This document shows positions 47,591 through 54,973 of a stretch of 64,000 nt of DNA, one piece after another; the first letter of the stretch is position 1, and each line of letters begins with the position of its first letter. Location of the stretch: assembly GCF_040545425.1 (NCBI RefSeq), contig NZ_JBEPLW010000001.1, one strand, 5' to 3'. The position numbers and the translations under genes are program-made. This stretch comes from Bhargavaea ullalensis (GTDB taxonomy: Bacteria; Bacillota; Bacilli; Bacillales_A; Planococcaceae). A model generated the notes under the pieces. That model was not told where the DNA came from and searched no databases. It saw nothing but the letters and a program-made list of their open reading frames with translations.

Positions 47591-47619
47591 TTGACTTCCC
47601 CATCGATCCACGGTATGAT
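47591..47619 (+). promoter_or_regulatory. Promoter of rplM-rpsI
   Basis: TTGACT at 47591-47596, 17 bases, TATGAT at 47614-47619, about 108 bases ahead of rplM. Confidence 0.82.
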
Positions 47620-47634
47620 GATAAACGGTATTTC

Positions 47635-47725
47635 AATAACCCCACTAAAGAATGCCCCGGTAAGGTTTCTTTGTGTTAGGGATATAGAAACGGAACTGAT
47701 TGAACGAAATATAGGAGGACTACCA
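47635..47725 (+). ncRNA. Candidate L13 leader (ribosomal protein leader RNA)
   Basis: In the 5' leader of rplM, CCCCAC...AAAGAA (47640-47652) can pair with TTCTTTGTG...AGGG (47667-47681) around CCCCGGTAAGG, a compact hairpin. Bacillota carry an L13 leader class in exactly this place, used for autoregulation by L13. I match it by position, size and shape, not by a model search. Confidence 0.6.
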
Positions 47726-47726
47726 C

Positions 47727-48164
47727 ATGCGTACAACTTTCATGGCGAATGCCCAAAACGTTGACCGCAAATGGCTCGTCATCGACGCGGAAGGCAAGAC
47801 GCTCGGCCGTCTCGCTTCCGAAGTCGCATCGATCCTGCGCGGCAAGCACAAACCAACGTACACACCGAACGTAGACACTGGCGACCACGTCATCATCATC
47901 AATGCTGAAAAGATCGAACTCACGGGCAACAAGCTCCAGGACAAGATCTACTACCGTCACACCGGCCACCCGGGCGGCATCCGCAAGCGGACTGCCGGCG
48001 AAATGCGCGACAAGTACCCTACGCGCATGCTCGAGCTTGCCATCAAAGGCATGCTTCCAAAAGGCCCGCTCGGCCGTCAGATGTTCCGCAAGCTGAACGT
48101 CTATGCAGGCGCTGAGCATCCGCACCAAGCACAACAACCGGAAGTCTACGAACTTCGCGGGTAA
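47727..48164 (+). CDS. rplM: Ribosomal protein L13
   Basis: 145 residues, same as in Bacillus. MRTTFMANAQNVDRKWLVID and YRHTGHPGGIRKRTAGEMRD are typical. TAGGAGG upstream. Forms a bicistron with rpsI. Confidence 0.98.
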   Translation: MRTTFMANAQNVDRKWLVIDAEGKTLGRLASEVASILRGKHKPTYTPNVDTGDHVIIINAEKIELTGNKLQDKIYYRHTGHPGGIRKRTAGEMRDKYPTRMLELAIKGMLPKGPLGRQMFRKLNVYAGAEHPHQAQQPEVYELRG

Positions 48165-48182
48165 TTTAGAGGAGGAACCAAC

Positions 48183-48575
48183 TTGGCACAAGTTCAATAC
48201 ATCGGCACCGGCCGCCGCAAGACTTCCGTTGCCCGCGTACGCCTCGTACCCGGCGAAGGCAAAGTCGTCATCAACGGCCGTGACGCAGAAGACTACATCC
48301 CGTTCGAAACTCTCCGTGAAGTCATCAAGCAACCGCTTGTTGCAACGGAAACACTCGGCAGCTACGACGTTCTCGTCAACGTCAACGGCGGCGGCTTCAC
48401 CGGCCAGGCCGGCGCAATCCGCCACGGCGTAGCACGCGCTCTTCTTCAAGTGGACCCTGAATTCCGCCCTGCGCTCAAATCTGCAGGTCACCTCACGCGT
48501 GACGCACGCATGAAGGAACGGAAGAAATACGGTCTCAAAGGCGCACGTCGGGCACCTCAGTTCTCGAAGCGCTAA
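48183..48575 (+). CDS. rpsI: Ribosomal protein S9
   Basis: 130 residues with the C-terminal tail ending GARRAPQFSKR that contacts P-site tRNA. Starts with TTG at 48183 (MAQVQYIGTGRRKTSVARVR), the family N-terminus, with GAGGAGG 7 bases before it. Confidence 0.97.
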   Translation: MAQVQYIGTGRRKTSVARVRLVPGEGKVVINGRDAEDYIPFETLREVIKQPLVATETLGSYDVLVNVNGGGFTGQAGAIRHGVARALLQVDPEFRPALKSAGHLTRDARMKERKKYGLKGARRAPQFSKR

Positions 48576-48590
48576 TCCGAACCATCATAG

Positions 48591-48623
48591 CCTCTTCCCG
48601 GTTTTCCGGGAAGGGGTTTTTTG
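48591..48623 (+). terminator. Intrinsic terminator after rpsI
   Basis: CCTCTTCCCGG pairs with CCGGGAAGGGG (one wobble) around TTTT; six T follow. Clear stop of rplM-rpsI. Confidence 0.93.
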
Positions 48624-48719
48624 TGCTCTTCTCCTTGGAACGATGGACTTCGTTGACCGTGAACTTTAAACTGAGATTAAAGCCGGAGTCCAAGGAGAGA
48701 AAAAAAGGATGAATGCACA

Positions 48720-49151
48720 ATGAAGATCGTTTCGGCATTTTTCATCTTCTTCCTCGTCATCATTGCGGGCCTTGTGACCGGAAGAATTCTTTACAAGAAA
48801 GCACTGCGCAGGCAGGAGTGGTATGAGACTTCTGGGCTCACTCTCGTGTCGGATGATTGTCCGCATCCGGTGGAAGTGCCGTACGGTCAAGCTTCCTCCC
48901 TGACTTGGAAAAGAAGGGAGATCCGTGTGAGAGCCGGTGTTTTCGGCAAACAGAGACTGTACAAGAAAGTCCGATACCGCATCCGCTGCGAAACGTGCGG
49001 AAGAAAGCACAGCTACCGGATCGTGGAGACGCCGGAGACCCTCCGCTTCAATCGTCTCGGCGTCATTTATACACTGGGCACGCTGATCTGCACGATGCTC
49101 ATTTTCGGGCTGGTCATCGCGCCGGTGCTGAACTACCTGTTTGGTTTTTAA
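48720..49151 (+). CDS. Hypothetical two-helix membrane protein
   Basis: 143 residues, not recognised. Residues 3-22 (IVSAFFIFFLVIIAGLVTG) and about 115-141 (YTLGTLICTMLIFGLVIAP) are hydrophobic and should span the membrane. The part between is basic and beta-rich with a single CETCG pair that might bind a metal. Start ATG at 48720 lies close after a purine-rich AAAAGGATG. It stands alone between rpsI and the DUF4256 gene. Confidence 0.6.
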   Translation: MKIVSAFFIFFLVIIAGLVTGRILYKKALRRQEWYETSGLTLVSDDCPHPVEVPYGQASSLTWKRREIRVRAGVFGKQRLYKKVRYRIRCETCGRKHSYRIVETPETLRFNRLGVIYTLGTLICTMLIFGLVIAPVLNYLFGF

Positions 49152-49240
49152 ACGCCTGCGCCGGTCGGACATAAAATGGTTTCCGGCCTGCGGGAAACGC
49201 GATACGATAGAAGGCAGCCGATGTGAAGGAGGGAACGAAA

Positions 49241-49816
49241 ATGACAAAGCAACATGGGGTAAGACGGGAGTTGCAGGCCGGGGAGCAGGAGGAACTGCTT
49301 GCCGTGCTGAAGAACCGGTTTGAACAGCATTCCGGACGCCACGAAGGCATCCGCTGGGAAGAGGTGCAATCCAGGCTGGAGGCACGGCCTGACAAGCTTT
49401 GGTCGCTTGGCGAGATGGAGCGGACCGGAGGCGAGCCGGACGTCGTGGGACGCGACGGAGAGACGGACGGGTATCTCTTCTATGACTGCTCCCCCGAGAG
49501 CCCGAAAGGCCGCAGGAGCACCTGCTATGACCGCCTGGCACTCGAGTCGAGGGCCAAAAACAAGCCCGAGACGAGCGCGGAAGAAATGGCGTCCGCGATG
49601 GGGATCGAACTGCTTTCCGAAGACGAATACAAACACCTTCAAACGTTCGGGCCCGTAGACCGGAAGACGTCCAGCTGGATCCGGACGCCGGGCGACATCC
49701 GTGCGCTCGGAGGCGCCCTGTTCTGTGACTGGCGCTACGGACATGTCTTCGTCTATCACAACGGCGCTTCCTCTTACTATGCCGCACGCGGTTTCCGGGG
49801 CAAGCTGCTCGTCTGA
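49241..49816 (+). CDS. DUF4256-family protein
   Basis: 191 residues. YDCSPESPKGRRSTCYDR, then the LLSEDEYKHLQ region and ALFCDWRYGHVFVYHNGASS followed by YYAARGFRG match the DUF4256 family known in Bacillota and other bacteria, function unknown. No signal peptide or membrane segment. AAGGAGGG lies 8 bases before the ATG at 49241. A hairpin terminator follows. Confidence 0.8.
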   Translation: MTKQHGVRRELQAGEQEELLAVLKNRFEQHSGRHEGIRWEEVQSRLEARPDKLWSLGEMERTGGEPDVVGRDGETDGYLFYDCSPESPKGRRSTCYDRLALESRAKNKPETSAEEMASAMGIELLSEDEYKHLQTFGPVDRKTSSWIRTPGDIRALGGALFCDWRYGHVFVYHNGASSYYAARGFRGKLLV

Positions 49817-49847
49817 CCGGGAAGAGGGTCCGGTAAAACGGCGCATT

Positions 49848-49884
49848 AAAAAGCATGGGAAGCTTCGGCCTTCCATGCTTTTTT
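49848..49884. terminator. Intrinsic terminator after the DUF4256 gene
   Basis: AAAAAGCATGG-AAG pairs with CTTCCATGCTTTTT around a GCTTCGGC tetraloop-type hairpin (UUCG). The A run on the other arm could make it work in both directions. Confidence 0.88.
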
Positions 49885-49910
49885 CACTTGAACCGGCGCA
49901 GGCCCTTCCT

Positions 49911-49941
49911 TTGACTTCGAGCTGCTCGAAGGCGATATACT
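49911..49941 (+). promoter_or_regulatory. Candidate promoter of the FAD monooxygenase gene
   Basis: TTGACT at 49911-49916 and TATACT at 49936-49941, 19 bases apart. The spacer is longer than usual; no operator is recognised. Confidence 0.4.
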
Positions 49942-49966
49942 GGAATATAAAAAGGGAGGCCTTTTC

Positions 49967-51076
49967 ATGAAGCAAACAATCACCGAGAACATGAATGGAA
50001 CAGCTGTCATTGTCGGCGCCTCGCTTTCCGGACTGATGGCGGGGATTGCACTCGCGCAGGAGAACATACAGGTCACCATTTTGGACAAGGTCGGCGAAAA
50101 TCGGCCCGGCGGCTCCGGCCTCCGGGCGGATGGCGGAACATTTGGCGTGTCAAAAACAGAAAAGATCCTAAAGAACCTCGTCTCGGACGGAAAAAGCAAA
50201 GTCCTGCTCTGGTCTGCGATAGAGAACCGCCTGCGCCAAGAGGCGAAAAGCGACCCGAGGATCCGGCTGCAATATCACAAGCGTGTCCTGACGGTCGGCC
50301 AGGATGAGGAAGCGGCCTGGGCTGTCGTGGAAGACGGCGGAATGTTCAAGGGAGATGTCCTGATCGGAGCCGACGGCCACGGCAGCCGGGTGCGGGCATC
50401 GGTCGCTCCGGATCATACTGAAGCCGAATACGCGGGATACATGGCATGGATCACTTCGATCGGTGAAGATGAATTGCCCGCGGCCATGAAGCCGGCGGGG
50501 AGAAGCGGCAAGGTGGATATGTTCGGCGCTGACGGGGGATTCAAGTTCGGATCGGTCCTTGAGACGGACGGAACCGGCGGACAGCCTGTGGACCGGCGGG
50601 TCGGCTGCACCTGGTATGACAACACCCGGAGCGGCCTGCTGCGACGCCTCGGCTGCGTGGAAGGGTCGGTCGTGCACCGCACGCTGCAAGGGAAGGAAAT
50701 ACCCGATGAGTTCCTGGATGTACTGGCGGATGAAGTGTCCGGGCAGTTTCCGGAGCCCTGGCGCACTGCAGCGCTCCGTTCCATCAGAGACCGGACGGTG
50801 ATCGGCATCCCGATCAAGGAGTATGTGCCAGACCGCCTTGCAAGGGGGAGAATCACCATCGTCGGGGACGCCGCCCACGTTCCGGCGCCGATCACCGCCA
50901 GCGGGTTCAATGAATCGCTACAGGACGTCGTAACGCTTGGCAAGTGCGCATCAAAGGGAATCCGGGGACAGAAGTCTGCTGAAGCACTTGCCCGCTACGA
51001 AGCGCTCCGTCTTGAAACCGTTCGGCGGATGGTGTTGTCCGGCCGATCTTACAGCCGGGCGTACGGACGGCCGTGA
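49967..51076 (+). CDS. FAD-dependent aromatic-ring-type monooxygenase
   Basis: 369 residues of the PHBH-like flavoprotein fold. FAD loop VIVGASLSGLMAGIAL (GxSxxG at 17-22), the DG motif LIGADGHGSRVR, and the second FAD motif GDAAHVPAPITASGFN near residue 300. It should hydroxylate or epoxidise a small molecule with NAD(P)H and oxygen; the substrate is unknown and no catabolic partner is adjacent. AGGGAGG precedes the ATG. In the DG motif the residue after GADG is H, as is common in subgroups. Confidence 0.82.
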   Translation: MKQTITENMNGTAVIVGASLSGLMAGIALAQENIQVTILDKVGENRPGGSGLRADGGTFGVSKTEKILKNLVSDGKSKVLLWSAIENRLRQEAKSDPRIRLQYHKRVLTVGQDEEAAWAVVEDGGMFKGDVLIGADGHGSRVRASVAPDHTEAEYAGYMAWITSIGEDELPAAMKPAGRSGKVDMFGADGGFKFGSVLETDGTGGQPVDRRVGCTWYDNTRSGLLRRLGCVEGSVVHRTLQGKEIPDEFLDVLADEVSGQFPEPWRTAALRSIRDRTVIGIPIKEYVPDRLARGRITIVGDAAHVPAPITASGFNESLQDVVTLGKCASKGIRGQKSAEALARYEALRLETVRRMVLSGRSYSRAYGRP

Positions 51077-51091
51077 ATCAGCCGAAAATGA

Positions 51092-51122
51092 CTGCCCGGG
51101 ACCTTTTGAAGTTTCCGGGCAG
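51092..51122. terminator. Bidirectional terminator between convergent genes
   Basis: CTGCCCGG pairs with CCGGGCAG around a 15-base loop, in the 54-base gap between the monooxygenase gene and the amidase gene transcribed towards it. T runs are short on both sides. Confidence 0.65.
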
Positions 51123-51130
51123 CCTTGTTT

Positions 51131-52099
51131 TCAGAGGTGCATTTCCTTGTCCAGACAGATGAAGCGGAGGTCCCGCTCATCTTTGAAATCCTCAAGCCGG
51201 AAAGGCTGAAGGTTGATGTTGTCATGGCATTTGACGGTGTAGGATTTTTTTGAAGTATCCATGACTGCCGTATACAGCGTCTTGTCCCGGTATCCGCTTT
51301 TTTCATCGATGACCGCCCCGTCCGGGATATCCGACTGGGATAAAATCCGGAATGCCTGCAGAATGGCGGCCGGGCGGGCAAGATCCCTTGGTGTCGCGGA
51401 AACGAAGAAAGCAGCGCGGACGAACCGCGAAGGCGGTGTGAAATCTCCGGGCAGGCCGGCGAGACCGGTTCCTTCTCCAAACTTGGAAAGGACCGCTCCG
51501 TTCCAGGTTCTCTGTTCAATGTTCTCCGGCTGAAGCTGCAGGTAGTTCCTCAGGTTCGTCACATGCCATGGGAATTCAGGAGAATTGGTCAAGACGCCAT
51601 ACGGATTATCGAAAGCCTGAAGCTGTCCGTGCTTGGGTTCCAGGACGACGCGGTTTCCGTCTGCATCCATGAAGAAAAAGTGCATTTCTCCGGAAGGGGT
51701 GCCGCTTGCCGCGCTTCGTGCAGGCAATGAAAGTTTTGTTGCCTCTTCCTTCACTTCCTTGATGTTCTTGCACCGGCTCAGCAAATAGTTGAAGGCATTG
51801 GCTGTCGTCAGATTGATCTTTCCGTCCACGGCATGATCTGCAAAGGACGCACAGCCGGGCAACAGATTGCTCGACCCCATCAGTCCCATTTCGTTGATCC
51901 CGTCGCCGAACGCCGCCATATCCATGAAGGCCGTACCGATGGTCGCATAACGTGCGTCATACGCGGCCCCGTCTTCTTGGATGAATCCTTTGTATCCGGC
52001 CGGGACGAAAAGCACCTGATTGTCCAATTCGACTCCCATCTCAAGCGTCCGTCCAAAAACAAAGCCGTCCCGGCAGGAAAATCCGACTGTTGTGCACAT
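51131..52099 (-). CDS. Choloylglycine hydrolase / penicillin V acylase family amidase (Ntn hydrolase)
   Basis: 322 residues. The start at 52099 gives Met-Cys, so removal of Met exposes Cys2 as the N-terminal nucleophile; GAGGTG lies 6 bases upstream, while a GTG three codons earlier overlaps it and would bury the cysteine. R17 follows at the usual place; position 20 is Glu (RTLE) where bile-salt hydrolases have Asp, a common variant. LTNSPEFPWHVTNLRNY and FVRAAFF match the family. YxeI-like enzymes cut linear amides such as penicillin V or acyl-homoserine lactones. It is divergent from a MerR-type regulator. Confidence 0.88.
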   Translation of the reverse strand: MCTTVGFSCRDGFVFGRTLEMGVELDNQVLFVPAGYKGFIQEDGAAYDARYATIGTAFMDMAAFGDGINEMGLMGSSNLLPGCASFADHAVDGKINLTTANAFNYLLSRCKNIKEVKEEATKLSLPARSAASGTPSGEMHFFFMDADGNRVVLEPKHGQLQAFDNPYGVLTNSPEFPWHVTNLRNYLQLQPENIEQRTWNGAVLSKFGEGTGLAGLPGDFTPPSRFVRAAFFVSATPRDLARPAAILQAFRILSQSDIPDGAVIDEKSGYRDKTLYTAVMDTSKKSYTVKCHDNINLQPFRLEDFKDERDLRFICLDKEMHL

Positions 52100-52229
52100 T
52101 TGAAACACCTCTTTCTTTTCGTTTAGGAATGATCAGGGCATGGCCGCCTGGATCCGGGTCACAACCCCTATAGAAATACACTTCCCTGTAATCCATCTCC
52201 GGAACCCGATTTTGAAAGGAGGCGAATCG

Positions 52230-52610
52230 ATGCGCACTGTGAAAGAAGTGGCGGAGCAGCTCGGCTTTCCCGAGCACACCATCCGCTACTATACAGATCA
52301 AGGACTTGTGCCGGACCTCAAGCGCGACCAAAACAATATCCGGCTGTTCGATGAAGGTGCGGTTTCCTGGCTGCTGTGCGCCAAGCACCTGAGGCAGTGC
52401 GGCATGTCCATCGATGACATCCGGACATACATCAACCTCTGCAGGCAGGGCGAAGCCACCATAGGAAAGCGTTATGAAATCATGAAGAAACAGCGGGAAA
52501 CGGCGCTTGCCCAGCTGGAGGAAGCCCGGCAACGAGCCAAGTATATTGCAGAAAAGACAGAGCAATATTCAGATTTTCTAACCGGGCGGAAAGCTGAATT
52601 GAAAGGGTGA
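52230..52610 (+). CDS. MerR-family transcriptional regulator
   Basis: 126 residues. Winged HTH at the N-terminus (TVKEVAEQLGFPEHTIRYYT, DQGLVPDLKRD) and a C-terminal dimerising coiled coil (KRYEIMKKQRETALAQLEEA) without an effector domain. Start at 52230 with AAAGGAGG upstream. It is divergent from the amidase gene with a 130-base shared region, so control of that gene and of itself is a fair inference. Confidence 0.88.
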   Translation: MRTVKEVAEQLGFPEHTIRYYTDQGLVPDLKRDQNNIRLFDEGAVSWLLCAKHLRQCGMSIDDIRTYINLCRQGEATIGKRYEIMKKQRETALAQLEEARQRAKYIAEKTEQYSDFLTGRKAELKG

Positions 52611-52679
52611 TTATTGTTTTAGCCGTCGCCGGTTTCCGGTGCTTATTTGTACATATCCCAAAACATTTCCGCTTATGGG

Positions 52680-52710
52680 TTGAACCTTACGTTACGTCAT
52701 GAATTATAGT
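52680..52710 (+). promoter_or_regulatory. MerR-type promoter (19-bp spacer) of the hslO-like operon
   Basis: TTGAAC at 52680-52685 and TATAGT at 52705-52710 are 19 bases apart, the long spacing that MerR-family activators untwist. The spacer begins CTTACGTTACGTCATG, with an ACGTTACGT repeat like operators of TipA-type regulators; such a regulator is the second gene of the operon. Confidence 0.65.
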
Positions 52711-52742
52711 GGAAACACAGACGAAGCGGGGAGGAGATTCAC

Positions 52743-53609
52743 ATAGGAAACCAGATCATCAAAACACTCATCCACGGCGGGCAGATCCGCTTGTATGTAT
52801 TGGACAATACGGATCTTCTGAAAGAAGTATATGAGATGAATCAGTCCGTTGCCGGCTTGCCGAAGCAACTGCTGGGAAAAATGATATCGGTAATGAGCAT
52901 CCTGACCGGAACGCTTAAAGGAACCGACCGGATCAGCCTTTCCGTGACACTCACAAACCGATCTCAAAAGCTTTTCACGGAGGCGGATGCCGGAGGGAAT
53001 GTGAGGGGCTATATGAACGGGGCGCTTGCGGAATTTCCTTGTGACGGTGAAACCGGTGAAGAGAAGATGATAGGCGGCAATGGGACCATCCGGGTAATCA
53101 AGGGCACAGATCTACATCAGTTCACGAGTATTACGGACATGCCGAACAGGGAGATTACGAAGGACCTTGAAAACTATTTCATGCAGAGTGACCAGACGGC
53201 CACCCATCTTGCAGCGCTCATCCGCACAGGAGAAGACGGCATGCCATTGTCGAGCCATGCTTCCTATGCCCAGCTCCTCCCGGGAGCCCCCTCACACTTG
53301 CTGGAGGAAGTGAAGGAGGTCTTGCGTTCCCGTCCAGAGTTGCCTGCCGGCATCAATGCGGGTAATCTCGATAAAAGTTTACACTCTCTTCGAATGGCTT
53401 TTCCCGGGCTGCAGTTCCTCGGAACAAGCGAATGCCGTTTCTTCTGTGGTTGTACAAAAGAAATGTTTCTGGGCATGCTGCAGTCTCTCTCTGCAGAGGA
53501 GGTCGAAGAAATGATCGCACAATCGGAGCCGGCAAAGGCGGTCTGCCATGTGTGCGGCCGTGAGCATCTTTTGGAAACGGAGGATCTGCGAAGGTTGGGC
53601 TCGGCATAA
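52743..53609 (+). CDS. hslO: Hsp33-family redox chaperone with apparent ATA start
   Basis: 288 residues when read from ATA at 52743, the normal Hsp33 length, giving xGNQIIKTLIHGGQIRLYVL, the family N-terminus. GGGGAGGAG lies 8 bases before the ATA. In that frame there is no ATG, GTG or TTG between the upstream stop at 52707 and TTG 52791, which would cut 16 residues from the first beta strands. The redox zinc centre is complete: C235-x-C237 (with an extra C231) and C268-x-x-C271. Hsp33 binds unfolding proteins under oxidative heat stress. It is co-transcribed with a TipAS-type MerR gene, so it may be a specialised paralogue. Confidence 0.85.
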   Translation: MGNQIIKTLIHGGQIRLYVLDNTDLLKEVYEMNQSVAGLPKQLLGKMISVMSILTGTLKGTDRISLSVTLTNRSQKLFTEADAGGNVRGYMNGALAEFPCDGETGEEKMIGGNGTIRVIKGTDLHQFTSITDMPNREITKDLENYFMQSDQTATHLAALIRTGEDGMPLSSHASYAQLLPGAPSHLLEEVKEVLRSRPELPAGINAGNLDKSLHSLRMAFPGLQFLGTSECRFFCGCTKEMFLGMLQSLSAEEVEEMIAQSEPAKAVCHVCGREHLLETEDLRRLGSA

Positions 53610-53634
53610 AAAACATGGGGAAGGAGTGGAGCCA

Positions 53635-54360
53635 TTGAAAGAAACCTGGAAGGTGGGGGAGGTTGCGGAGCTCACCGGCTTGACCGTGAGGACATTGCGT
53701 TATTATGACCAGATCGGGCTGTTTTCTCCGTCCCGGCATACCGAGTCGGGCCATCGCCAGTACACAAAAGCCGATCTGGCCAGGCTTCAGCCGATCATCT
53801 CCATGCGGCAAATGGGCGTCCCGCTGGAGGAAATCCAATCCTATACAGAACAAGGCAGCCGGCACTCGATCGCAGAAATCCTGGAAGTGCAGATCGAGCG
53901 CTTGAGGAGTGAAATCGCCGTGCAGCAGCAACTGCTGGAAGAACTGGAAACAGCTCTGTTCACCGCCCGCGCACGGGGAGAAATGCCGTTTCAGGATATC
54001 TTAAATATACTGGAGGCACTGAGGTTGAACCAGGAGTTATATTTCTCAAAACAGAATCTGGATAGGATGAAAGAAAGCGTTCAAAGGATTGACGTTGCCG
54101 AAGCTGAGCGGCTCGAAAAAGAATTCAAGGGATTGATCGATCGCCTTCATGCAGAATATGAAAAAGGAACATCCGCTGAAAATGCCGAAGTGCGGAGCCT
54201 GGCCGGACGATGGAAGGAAATCATCGGGACTTTTTCGGGCGGCGAGCCGGAATTGTGGAGCCAGGCTGAGCAATTTCATGCCGGGAATCCGGGCAATGAA
54301 CTGCAATACGGCGTCCATGAAGAGCTTTATCGGTACATTGCTGATGCGCTGGAGCCGTGA
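53635..54360 (+). CDS. MerR-family regulator with TipAS ligand-binding domain
   Basis: 241 residues. N-terminal winged HTH (WKVGEVAELTGLTVRTLRYY), a coiled coil (about 76-115), then a TipAS-type domain (about 118-236; RMKESVQRIDVAEAERLEKE, NPGNELQYGVHEELYRYIAD) known from thiopeptide- and drug-sensing regulators such as TipA, Mta and SkgA. Start TTG at 53635, 8 bases after AAGGAG. It lies 25 bases after the hslO-like gene; a 19-bp-spacer promoter precedes the pair, so autoactivation is likely. Confidence 0.88.
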   Translation: MKETWKVGEVAELTGLTVRTLRYYDQIGLFSPSRHTESGHRQYTKADLARLQPIISMRQMGVPLEEIQSYTEQGSRHSIAEILEVQIERLRSEIAVQQQLLEELETALFTARARGEMPFQDILNILEALRLNQELYFSKQNLDRMKESVQRIDVAEAERLEKEFKGLIDRLHAEYEKGTSAENAEVRSLAGRWKEIIGTFSGGEPELWSQAEQFHAGNPGNELQYGVHEELYRYIADALEP

Positions 54361-54374
54361 AGCATCATGCTTGA

Positions 54375-54418
54375 AACAAGCCTGCAGGCCGGAATGCGGT
54401 CTGCAGGCTTGTTTTTTA
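54375..54418. terminator. Bidirectional terminator after the TipAS regulator
   Basis: AACAAGCCTGCAG pairs perfectly with CTGCAGGCTTGTT (13 bp), followed by TTTTA. It separates two convergent genes. Confidence 0.9.
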
Positions 54419-54436
54419 TCGGCCGATAGGATCTGT

Positions 54437-54832
54437 TCAGACTTTGTCTTCCTCGTCTTCGCGGTCGAACCACAGCTTTTCCTGGTCTTCCTCGTCACCG
54501 TTGTAGTTGATCAGGATTTCCTCTCCGGCTTGGATGTCGGTGTAGGCGTAGAAGTCGAACGTGTGCTTTTCGAAGCTGATCTCGTACGTGGCGTTCGGAT
54601 GGTAGGAGTGGTTGAACAGCATCCCGTAGCCGAGGAGCATGGCGGTATGGTTGATGCCGTATTCAAATGCATAATCTGCGAGCAGCGTCTTTTCGATGTG
54701 CTCATGCTGGTCGTTCGGATAGGCGATCACCGGCGCTTCATGAATCAATTCGCCTTTTTTGATGTCGCGCGTGGCGAACACGCCGCGGTTGAATTCGCCG
54801 TCGCTCAAAGCGGAAGTTCTAATTTCGATCAA
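54437..54832 (-). CDS. SET-domain protein (putative protein-lysine methyltransferase)
   Basis: 131 residues when started at TTG 54832 (MIEIRTSALSDGEFNRGVFA), where GCAGGTGAG lies upstream and homologous proteins begin; an ATG at 54868 or earlier would add up to 39 residues with no ribosome site. SET motifs: NRGVFATRDIKKGELI, GMLFNHSYHPNATYEIS (NHS-xxPNA) and GEEILINYNGDEED. The NHS/GEEI/Y catalytic set is complete. The C-terminus is very acidic. Targets of bacterial SET proteins of this short type are unknown. Confidence 0.82.
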   Translation of the reverse strand: MIEIRTSALSDGEFNRGVFATRDIKKGELIHEAPVIAYPNDQHEHIEKTLLADYAFEYGINHTAMLLGYGMLFNHSYHPNATYEISFEKHTFDFYAYTDIQAGEEILINYNGDEEDQEKLWFDREDEEDKV

Positions 54833-54934
54833 GTCACTCACCTGCTCATTTCCAATGATGGGATCCATCAGTTTTTTCACAGTATACAGGAATTCGGGAT
54901 GAATGAAAAAAGACTGCCAATTGATCGGGCACAC

Positions 54935-54964
54935 GAAAAAAGAGACCATGCATTTTCTGCATGG
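54935..54964 (-). terminator. Terminator of the SDR gene
   Basis: On the minus strand CCATGCA and TGCATGG form a 7-bp hairpin with a GAAAA loop, followed by TCTCTTTTTTC. It lies just after the SDR stop codon and before the SET gene. Confidence 0.8.
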
Positions 54965-54973
54965 CCGGAAGCG

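Noticed and set aside
52791..53609. Start of the Hsp33 gene at TTG 52791
   Set aside because: It is the first common start codon but has no ribosome site and deletes conserved N-terminal strands; the ATA at 52743 fits length, homology and the GGAGG.
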